Assembly: GCA_021732245.1 (NCBI GenBank)
Contig: JAKFVJ010000343.1
Coordinates: 1-11,334, forward strand
Source of the DNA: Candidatus Obscuribacterales bacterium
GTDB lineage: Bacteria; Cyanobacteriota; Vampirovibrionia; Obscuribacterales; Obscuribacteraceae
DNA length: 11,334 nucleotides
Direction: 5' to 3'
This document shows, one piece after another, positions 5,776-11,334 of the stretch. The notes under the pieces were generated by a model, which was not told the origin of the DNA, did no database searches, and saw nothing but the letters and a program-made list of their open reading frames with translations. Position 1 is the first letter of the stretch. Each line of letters starts with the position of its first letter. Position numbers and translations under genes: made by a program.

Positions 5776-6907
5776 CTAGTTGGAGGAGGCGGTGCGGGAT
5801 TCTGCCAGCGCTTTGTGTCTGAGGTACGCTTCGATGAAGTCATCTAGCGCGCCGTCAAGCACTCCTTCCACATTGGAAGTCTCAACTTTAGTGCGTACGT
5901 CTTTGACGAGGCGATCATCGAGAACATACGAGCGAATTGCATTACCGAATGTAGCGGAAACATTTTCACCGCGCAATCGAGCTAATTCATCTTCGCGTTC
6001 TGCTTGTTTGATCGCTAGTAATTTTGAACGTAAAAGCTCCATTGCTAGAGCCTTGTTCTGCAATTGGCTGCGTTCCTGTTGGCATTTAACTGCAATGCCT
6101 GTTGGTTTGTGCACAATGCGAACAGCCGTTTCAACCTTGTTGACGTTTTGTCCGCCTGCGCCACCTGAACGCATGGTGTCGATTTCAATATCGTCGTCTT
6201 TTATTTCAACGAGATTATCAATGTCGTTCATTAACGGGCTAACTTCAAGAGCGGCGAAGCTTGTTTGCCTTGAGTCGTTACCTTGCTTGAAAGGGGATTT
6301 GCGTACAAGTCTGTGTACGCCTTTCTCACACGTAAGATATCCGAAGGCGAAGGGACCGTCGACTCTGAAGGTAACACTCTTGAGTCCAGCTTCTTCACCG
6401 GCGGATTGATCGAGAACTTCTGTCTTAAAGCCTTTGCGTTGGCACCAGCGTAAATACATTCTGAGCATCATTTCTGCCCAGTCTTGTGCGTCTGTGCCGC
6501 CAGCCCCAGCGTTGATTGTCACAATTGCTGACGAGTCGTCGTATTCGCCGGACAAGAGTCTCGTTAGTTCGAATTTTTCCAGATCTTTGTTGAGAGCATC
6601 GATGCCGGATTCGATTTCCTTGGCAATGCTTTCGTCCTTCTCTTCCAGCCCAATTTGTAGGAGAACGGCCAAATCACTCTGTAACCTGTGCCATGTCTCG
6701 TATTGTTCAACGGATGCCTTGAGCCGGCTCATTTTCTGTGTAACAGTTTGAGCGCGCTTCTGGTCTTCCCAAAATCCTGGTTCTAAAGTCTCGTTTTCGA
6801 GATGTTTGAGTTCTGAACTTAACCTATCCGGGTCAAAGATAGTCCCTGACTTTCGTCAGGCGCTCCTCGAGTGCTTCAATCTCGCGTTTAAGTTCGGACA
6901 GCATCAT
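5776..6907 (-). CDS. prfB: Peptide chain release factor 2, with programmed +1 frameshift
   Basis: RF2 recognises UAA and UGA in the ribosomal A site and triggers peptide release. The stop-recognition motif SPF (204-206) and the catalytic GGQ (251-253, in GGAGGQNVNKVETAVR) are both present, within one residue of the E. coli RF2 numbering. Translation starts at 6907 (MMLSELKREIEALEERL), with AGGGA 8 nt upstream, and meets an in-frame TGA at codon 25 (6835-6833). A +1 slip on CTT joins it to the main frame (6834-5779), giving 376 aa in total; E. coli RF2 is 365 aa. An ATG at 6732 in the main frame would yield a truncated protein and is not the real start. The arrangement implies the usual autoregulation: low RF2 slows UGA reading and favours frameshifting. 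The 3' end is followed by a terminator, and the promoter is divergent from the FAD oxidoreductase. Confidence 0.97.
6833..6847 (-). promoter_or_regulatory. prfB programmed frameshift signal
   Basis: On the minus strand the order is AGGGAC-TAT-CTT-TGA-C: an internal Shine-Dalgarno-like AGGGA (6847-6843), the slippery CTT (6838-6836), the UGA (6835-6833) and the following C. This is the same order and spacing as in E. coli prfB (AGGGGG-TAT-CTT-TGA-C). Conceptual translation shifts from Y-L to D-P-D-R-L. Confidence 0.96.
6845..6860 (-). other. GAAA-tetraloop hairpin overlapping the frameshift Shine-Dalgarno
   Basis: On the mRNA strand, CCTGAC-GAAA-GTCAGG forms a 6-bp stem closed by a GNRA tetraloop. 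Its 3' arm contains the AGG of the internal Shine-Dalgarno used for frameshifting, so the hairpin and the rRNA pairing would compete. That it is functional is inference; coding constraint could explain it. Confidence 0.5.
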
Positions 6908-6937
6908 CTTGCAAATCCCTAATTGACAACGGCAATT

Positions 6938-6943
6938 ATTATA
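6938..6943 (-). promoter_or_regulatory. Predicted -10 box of prfB
   Basis: A perfect TATAAT on the minus strand lies about 30 nt upstream of the prfB start, giving a leader of roughly 24 nt that includes the AGGGA ribosome binding site. The region 17 nt upstream (ATAGCG) is a poor -35. This position overlaps the plus-strand promoter. Confidence 0.6.
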
Positions 6944-6958
6944 CCCCGAATTATGGGG
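6944..6958. repeat. Dyad CCCC-N7-GGGG between divergent -10 boxes
   Basis: CCCCGAATTATGGGG lies exactly between the two outward-facing TATAAT boxes. With the flanking TATTATA and TATAATA it makes a roughly symmetric block (6937-6970). It could be an operator that controls both promoters; this is inference. Confidence 0.4.
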
Positions 6959-6963
6959 ATCGC

Positions 6964-6969
6964 TATAAT
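6964..6969 (+). promoter_or_regulatory. Predicted -10 box abutting the FAD oxidoreductase start (leaderless)
   Basis: A perfect TATAAT ends six bases before the ATG at 6976. Transcription would start at or next to the A of the ATG, so the mRNA would be leaderless. No Shine-Dalgarno site precedes the ATG. No good -35 is visible at 6941-6946 (ATACCC). Confidence 0.6.
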
Positions 6970-6975
6970 ACCGTT

Positions 6976-8130
6976 ATGACTATTTCAATTTGGCAAGATG
7001 AGTTAAATAAACCCAGAGAAAAGTATGACGTCGTCATTGTGGGCGGCGGCATTATGGGAGCAGGCAGTGCATACTGGCTGTCTAAGCGTGGGTTGCGAGT
7101 ATGCATTGTCGAATCGCAGTACATTGCCTCCGGTGCTTCTGGACGTAATGCCGGCTTTTTATTGCGCGGCATTCATTCTTACTACAACGAGTCCGTCAAA
7201 CAATATGGGCGAGATAACGCCTCAATGTTGTTTCGTTTTACTGAAGAAAACGTCAGGCTGATAGGTGAATTCGCCAAGCGAATAAGTCATGATTTTAACT
7301 ATGAGCCATCAGGATCATATCTGCTGGCTTGCTCGCTTGAGGAATTGCACGATTTAGAAGAATCCCATCAGTTGATGATTGAAGATGGATTTGATGTTGA
7401 ATATCTTAAGCAAGATCCACTCGACCGTAGCTATTACGGTGCTCTGTATAACAGTTGTGATGGTGGAGTGAATCCCGTTAAGTTAGTCAAGGCATTGATT
7501 GCCGAAAGTGGAGCGCAGTTGTATGACGGAGAGGCGGTAATGTCCATTCGCCAAGACAAACAACTGCAGGTGATGACTGCTAATCGCATTATTGATTGCG
7601 ACAAAGTATTGTTAGCAACGAATGCTTATTCACAGCTTCTTGAGTCATGGTTCAAAGAGCGTGTGCAACCAATTAAGGGGCAGATACTAGTCACGCAGCC
7701 TCTGCGCAAGCGTATTCTTGAAAAAGTCTGCTATGCCAATTACGGTTGGGAGTACTTCCGTCAATTACCCGATAACAGATTTCTTTTAGGTGGATGCCGC
7801 CAGCGCTTCCAGGATACGGAAGTGGGTTATGCAGATTGCACATCGTTACAAGTGCAGGCTTCATTAGAGTCCTACATCAAAGATCGCTTCCCGGAAGCTG
7901 CCGGCGTTCCAATTGATTATCGTTGGTCAGGCATTATGGCATTTACGCAAGATGGGTTGCCGTTAGTGGGCGAACTCGAGCGTCTGCCTAATGTCTATTT
8001 TGCCGTTGGTTGCAACGGGCACGGCTTTAGTTACGGATTGAACCTGTCGAAATTGCTTGTCGAAGTAGCAGTTGCTGGTAAAGACGCCGGAATTTTTTCA
8101 AGCCGGCGCCTTTTTCAGATTGCTAACTAG
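6976..8130 (+). CDS. FAD-dependent oxidoreductase of the D-amino-acid oxidase (DAO) family
   Basis: The 384-aa protein has an N-terminal Rossmann FAD-binding motif YDVVIVGGGIMGAG (17-30; GxGxxG at 23-28) with E46 at the end of the second strand for the ribose. The DAO signature ASGASGRNAGFLLRG follows (51-65), and the C-terminus carries W-SGIMAFTQDGLPLVG and GCNGHGFSYGLNLSKLL. This layout fits the glycine/D-amino-acid oxidase and gamma-glutamylputrescine oxidase-like group, which oxidises an amine C-N bond using FAD; the substrate cannot be told from sequence. No signal peptide, so cytoplasmic. The ATG is chosen because a perfect TATAAT precedes it and the Rossmann strand starts 16 residues later. 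It is the only confident plus-strand gene here. Its end overlaps the convergent TPR gene by 8 bp, and a terminator-like hairpin lies inside its last codons. Confidence 0.92.
   Translation: MTISIWQDELNKPREKYDVVIVGGGIMGAGSAYWLSKRGLRVCIVESQYIASGASGRNAGFLLRGIHSYYNESVKQYGRDNASMLFRFTEENVRLIGEFAKRISHDFNYEPSGSYLLACSLEELHDLEESHQLMIEDGFDVEYLKQDPLDRSYYGALYNSCDGGVNPVKLVKALIAESGAQLYDGEAVMSIRQDKQLQVMTANRIIDCDKVLLATNAYSQLLESWFKERVQPIKGQILVTQPLRKRILEKVCYANYGWEYFRQLPDNRFLLGGCRQRFQDTEVGYADCTSLQVQASLESYIKDRFPEAAGVPIDYRWSGIMAFTQDGLPLVGELERLPNVYFAVGCNGHGFSYGLNLSKLLVEVAVAGKDAGIFSSRRLFQIAN
8085..8115 (+). terminator. Terminator-like hairpin inside the 3' end of the FAD oxidoreductase gene
   Basis: CGCCGG (8085-8090) and CCGGCG (8103-8108) form a 6-bp GC stem with a 12-nt loop, followed by CC and TTTTT (8111-8115). 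It ends 12 nt before the stop codon. No other terminator is visible between the convergent genes. The two-base gap before the T-tract and the long loop weaken it. Confidence 0.4.
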
Positions 8131-8590
8131 CTTCCTTTTCGTGGTTTGCGCGCAGAAACTCTTTGTATAGGTCTATAATGACCGCGGCTAACCGAAAGAT
8201 GCCTCTTGCAATTAGTCTGCCGATGATCTTCGCAAATATTTCGGCGGCTAAATCACGTCGGCCCCTCGCAACATAAACTCTTGTGGAGATTGCGAGAATT
8301 CGTTCGTAATTGTAGGTCTTCTTCGTATCGATTTCTTTGGCAAGTGCAATCGCTCGATTGAAATAATAGAGCGAACGACCGTTGCGCCCTCGCGTGAAAT
8401 AGATCAAGCCAAGTTGCTCGAAGGACTTCATTAGGAATTCTTTGGCTAATTTTCGATCCGGCTCGGTTTTTAGCGATCGCATTACGCTGTTGATGAGCTT
8501 CTCTGCTTTTTTAAGATCGCGATGTTTCTTGCGCATATCAATGGCGCGAGTCAGTTTCTCTTCTCTGTTTAGTTGTCGATGTTTTGGCAT
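8123..8590 (-). CDS. Small basic TPR-like helical protein (155 aa)
   Basis: I recognise the fold type but not the gene. Residues 1-45 are strongly basic and helical (REEKLTRAIDMRKKHRDLKKAEKL). Two TPR-like helical pairs follow: one at about 48-84, with LGLIYFTRGRNGRSLYYFNRAIALA, the classic spacing of small and aromatic residues, and a second at about 96-125 (ILAISTRVYVARGRRDLAAEIFAKI). A last helix is hydrophobic and basic (RLIARGIFRLAAVIIDLYKEFL). AAAGGG lies 7 nt before the ATG. It lies 147 nt downstream of the M16 peptidase gene, with hairpins between, so shared transcription is uncertain. The likely role is a protein- or RNA-binding scaffold; nothing more can be said. The end overlaps the convergent oxidoreductase gene by 8 bp. 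Confidence 0.8.
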   Translation of the reverse strand: MPKHRQLNREEKLTRAIDMRKKHRDLKKAEKLINSVMRSLKTEPDRKLAKEFLMKSFEQLGLIYFTRGRNGRSLYYFNRAIALAKEIDTKKTYNYERILAISTRVYVARGRRDLAAEIFAKIIGRLIARGIFRLAAVIIDLYKEFLRANHEKEAS

Positions 8591-8628
8591 GGGTAAGCCC
8601 TTTGGTTTGGAACGGGGGTGAATTGCAA

Positions 8629-8647
8629 GGGCGCATGCAATGCGCCC
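8629..8647. repeat. Short palindromic hairpin GGGCGCAT/ATGCGCCC
   Basis: GGGCGCAT-GCA-ATGCGCCC is a perfect 8-bp stem with a 3-nt loop, in the gap between the TPR-like gene and the M16 gene. On the minus strand it is followed by TTGCAATTC, not a U-tract, so it is a REP-like unit or a weak terminator. Confidence 0.5.
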
Positions 8648-8686
8648 CTACACAACGAGATAATTCCTCTTTGGGATTAAGGCGTG

Positions 8687-8725
8687 ACAAAGAAGCGCCC
8701 CAAAATGTAGCGAGCGTTTCTTTGT
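8687..8725 (-). terminator. Possible weak terminator or processing hairpin after the M16 gene
   Basis: ACAAAGAAGCGC (8687-8698) pairs with GCGTTTCTTTGT (8714-8725), 11 of 12 positions, around a 15-nt loop. It begins 12 nt downstream of the M16 stop. The minus-strand 3' arm (CTTCTTTGT) is T-rich but lacks a clean run, so termination is doubtful. Confidence 0.35.
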
Positions 8726-8737
8726 TGTCTGGATCGT

Positions 8738-11305
8738 TTAGCGCAGTGTGCCTGCCACGACGGTGACGGCGTGGTCAAGTGTGAAGTACTTCCTAATCGC
8801 AGCATTGACCTCATCGAGCGTGACTGCCATTAACCTTTCGGCGATAGTGTCAATGGCTTCAGCTCCAAGACCAAGTGCCTCGTAGGAAGCTATTTCGCTT
8901 GCTAGAGCAGCTGTGTTGTCGAGACTGATGTAGTGGTAGCCCACCAAGCGGTTTTTCTCGTCTTCCAGTTCTTCTTGCGTCATGCCGTGTTCGACATATT
9001 CGCGCGTGACCTGATTAACAAGGTCAAGAGCTTTTTCGAGATTTTCCGGATTGACGGTCAATTCAATTGACCATGGCGCATAGCCGAATGAAAGATCTTC
9101 AAATTTGCTCCTGACGCCGTACGTCAAACCTTCTTTGACTCGAATAACTTTGCCAAGTCGAGAGTCGATAGTGTTTCCGCCGAGACAGGAGTTGGCTATC
9201 CGTGCAGCAGGATAGTCTGGATCGGTCAGCTTCAGGCTTACCGGCAGACCACATACTATGGACACGCTGGTCTTGTCTTTTACAGAGACTTTTTTGCGCG
9301 TGGCGTTGTCCGGTGGCGCTACTGAACCAACAACAATGCTTTCTGCGTCCGGTCCCGACCAATGGCCAAAGCACTTTTCCATCAGGGCGACGGCTTCATC
9401 ACTCGTGATATCGCCAACCACAGAGATGATTGTTGATTTGGGGCCGTAGTGCGCCTCGTAAAATCGAACGAGGTCATCTCTCGTTAGTGACGAAAGCTCG
9501 GATAGATTTTCCTCTACATCGTGCTGATAGTAGGGTTGCTTGCTGTCATAAAGCGACTGAAAAAGCGCTGTTTCGGCAAGCGAATCCTCATCTGTACGAG
9601 TGTTCTCGATCTCGCCTCGAGTTTGCTCACAAAGCTTCTTCAACTCGGTTTCGTCGAAGGTGGGCTTTGTAATTACTTTGCTCAAGAGCGAAAGGAATCT
9701 CGGCAAATCTTCTTTCACGACTTTGGCGCCACCGCCATAAATGCCGCTGAAGAATGTCCCTGCTTCAAAGTTGAACTCGGCTATCCCTAGCTTTTCTAGA
9801 GCAGTAGCAAGTCTTTCCTTGTTAAGCCCCCGCGAGCCGTAGATGAGCATGTTAGCAACCATTGACGGTGCATAGCCGTTGTCCTCCTCTTCAACAAAAT
9901 AATTGCCGCCGTTGAGGAATTTTGCTGAAACCGAGACCAGACCAGTGCCGTGTTTAGGTAGCACGACAAGATTTAGCCCGTTGGATAGTGTCGTCCGTTG
10001 AAGCCCCTTTGTAAGCTTGGGGGTTTCGTCGTCTTCATCATCCGGCGGACTTGGTTGTTCAGGGTCTTCGTCTTTTTCTTCCTTTGGAATGAAGTAGCCA
10101 ACGGTGCGATTATCTTGCACGAAGTACTTCTGAGCTACAGACATGATTTGCTCCCTAGTTACCTGATTGATTTGATTAGAGAAGTTATCAAACCATTCGA
10201 AACCTACGGCGCTCATATCTTCAGTCAGCGGCCACATGAGTTTACTTGGATCGTCACCCATCTGAATTAGATGCTTATTGATGCTCTTTTTGATATCAGC
10301 GAGCTTACCCGTTTGAACAGTTTCGCTCTTAAGCTTGTCCAGTTGAGAGAGGATGACTTGTTCCACTGCCTCCGGGGTTTGTCCAGGGGCGACTGTAGCG
10401 ACAACTTCGAACAGCGAGGGATCACGGTTTTGGCCACTGGTGCAAGCTGCCTCAATGGCGAGGTTTGTGTCGATAAGGGTTTTGTACAGAATGCTGGACT
10501 TTATTGCTGACGAGCCAAGAATTTGTGTCAGTACTGCCAGAGGATAGGTGTCTTCGTGCCGAGCTTCCGGAACATGAAAGGCCACGTGAACAATTGACGA
10601 GTCCCCAGCACGTTTAACCGTGACACGTCTTTCGCCTTCTTGCTTTGGCTCGACAGAAATCATGGGAGGTATTGGCTTGGTCGGAATATTCGAAAAGAAT
10701 TCTGATATCCAAGTCAATGCATCCACTGGATCGAATTTTCCTATCACCTGAATAGCGGCATTGTTGGGTGCGTAAAACGTGTTGTAGAAATGCATAAGCT
10801 GATCTACCGTGACATTTTCCACTTCCTCCAATGTCCCAATTGTTGAAGTCTTGTATGGGTGTGACGTGAATGCAGCAGCCCAGACAGCTTTTTGCAATGC
10901 TTCGTGAGGATCGTTTTCACCGATTTCGAATTCATTGCGGACGACTGTCATTTCCGAGTCTCGATCTTCTTGCGTAAACTCTAGATATTGCATGCGATCG
11001 GCTTCAATCTCGAGAAGCAGTTTGAGATATTTAGGCCTTGCCTGAGTGTAATAGTGCGTAATATCCAATGACGTAGTTGCATTGTTGGTGGCGCCTATCT
11101 TCTTGTGCAATGTTTCAATATCGTTGCCGTTGCGATGGTTGAATTTTCTCGAGCCCTTAAACATCAAGTGCTCGAGAAAGTGCGTGGCGCCGAATGGCGG
11201 CTCGTTGCGTGAACCAACCCAATAGGGCACGTTCACAATGACAGTGCTTGCGCTTTCGATCGGACAAAGTACTACCGGCATTCCGTTCGAAATTAAACGA
11301 TACAT
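8738..11305 (-). CDS. Two-domain M16-family zinc metallopeptidase
   Basis: The 855 residues in the window form two M16 (pitrilysin/processing-peptidase type) halves. The first half has the inverted zinc motif H42-F-L-E45-H46 and a third ligand, E125, in VVRNEFE, so it should be catalytic. The second half starts near residue 430 (GLQRTTLSNGLNLVVLP), lacks HxxEH, as is normal, and carries the R-x-K-E-G-L-T-Y-G element (about 720-729) that shapes the substrate pocket. A very acidic linker (about 406-428, EEKDEDPEQPSPPDDEDDE) joins the halves. Such enzymes form a clamshell that degrades peptides. The ATG at 11305 matches the usual first strand (MYRLISNGMPVVL), and AAGGA lies 12 nt upstream. However, the frame stays open to the window edge (SEYEGQHGN precedes), so the true start, and any signal peptide, may lie outside. 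Confidence 0.93.
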   Translation of the reverse strand: MYRLISNGMPVVLCPIESASTVIVNVPYWVGSRNEPPFGATHFLEHLMFKGSRKFNHRNGNDIETLHKKIGATNNATTSLDITHYYTQARPKYLKLLLEIEADRMQYLEFTQEDRDSEMTVVRNEFEIGENDPHEALQKAVWAAAFTSHPYKTSTIGTLEEVENVTVDQLMHFYNTFYAPNNAAIQVIGKFDPVDALTWISEFFSNIPTKPIPPMISVEPKQEGERRVTVKRAGDSSIVHVAFHVPEARHEDTYPLAVLTQILGSSAIKSSILYKTLIDTNLAIEAACTSGQNRDPSLFEVVATVAPGQTPEAVEQVILSQLDKLKSETVQTGKLADIKKSINKHLIQMGDDPSKLMWPLTEDMSAVGFEWFDNFSNQINQVTREQIMSVAQKYFVQDNRTVGYFIPKEEKDEDPEQPSPPDDEDDETPKLTKGLQRTTLSNGLNLVVLPKHGTGLVSVSAKFLNGGNYFVEEEDNGYAPSMVANMLIYGSRGLNKERLATALEKLGIAEFNFEAGTFFSGIYGGGAKVVKEDLPRFLSLLSKVITKPTFDETELKKLCEQTRGEIENTRTDEDSLAETALFQSLYDSKQPYYQHDVEENLSELSSLTRDDLVRFYEAHYGPKSTIISVVGDITSDEAVALMEKCFGHWSGPDAESIVVGSVAPPDNATRKKVSVKDKTSVSIVCGLPVSLKLTDPDYPAARIANSCLGGNTIDSRLGKVIRVKEGLTYGVRSKFEDLSFGYAPWSIELTVNPENLEKALDLVNQVTREYVEHGMTQEELEDEKNRLVGYHYISLDNTAALASEIASYEALGLGAEAIDTIAERLMAVTLDEVNAAIRKYFTLDHAVTVVAGTLR

Positions 11306-11334
11306 GTTGCCGTGTTGTCCTTCATATTCCGAAC

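Noticed and set aside
5780..6409. 209-codon plus-strand open frame opposite prfB
   Set aside because: It is an antisense shadow, Ser/Arg/Leu-rich, of a gene with certain RF2 motifs; no ribosome binding site or motif of its own.
5776..6732. prfB as a 318-codon gene starting at 6732
   Set aside because: The upstream sequence encodes the RF2 N-terminus across a textbook frameshift site, with promoter and ribosome binding site at 6943-6916.
6923..6928. TTGACA on the plus strand as the -35 of the FAD oxidoreductase gene
   Set aside because: It is 35 nt from the TATAAT at 6964, about twice the allowed spacing.

Overview
This is a compact bacterial chromosomal window. Seven to eight of the ten confident protein genes lie on the minus strand in tightly spaced runs, with clear Shine-Dalgarno sites (GGAGG/GGAG) and simple rho-independent terminators. 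GC content looks just under 50 % by eye. The octamer GCGATCGC occurs four times (822, 4662, 5326, 8473), where chance predicts far fewer than one. That word is the HIP1 palindrome typical of Cyanobacteria, so a member of Cyanobacteriota is my best guess. No photosynthesis gene is present, and the TPR-rich, protease-rich content would also suit a non-photosynthetic sister lineage (Vampirovibrionia/Obscuribacterales type). The taxonomic placement is inference. There is no sign of phage, insertion sequence transposase, tRNA, rRNA or CRISPR.

Layout, following transcription. (1) From the right edge, minus strand: a two-domain M16 zinc peptidase (8738-11305, frame open to the edge), an intergenic stretch with two hairpins, then a small basic TPR-like protein (8123-8590). 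(2) On the plus strand, an FAD-dependent DAO-family oxidoreductase (6976-8130) meets the TPR gene tail-to-tail with an 8-bp overlap. Its promoter is fused to the start codon, suggesting a leaderless mRNA. (3) Divergent from it, prfB (release factor 2, 6907-5776) has the classical programmed +1 frameshift at an in-frame UGA and ends in a strong terminator. (4) A fold-back inverted-repeat element (5547-5703) separates prfB from the next unit. (5) A minus-strand run from 5535 to 2182 looks like one operon: a secreted PDZ-less S41 peptidase, three small membrane proteins, a 117-aa protein resembling the RNA polymerase alpha C-terminal domain fold, a possible 45-codon ORF, and a divergent peptidyl-tRNA hydrolase homologue. 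It is closed by a hairpin terminator (2112-2146). (6) Then a ClpB-D2-like AAA+ ATPase fused to C-terminal TPRs (261-2084), closed by another terminator (129-161). (7) Positions 1-128 hold nothing I can assign.

The most promising candidate for an undescribed system is block 5, perhaps with block 6. It combines a periplasmic or extracytoplasmic protease, three tiny membrane proteins (two possibly tandem duplicates), a small helical putative regulator, an altered Pth and an adjacent AAA+/TPR machine. The gene families suggest envelope or translation quality control, but nothing in the sequence proves a shared function.
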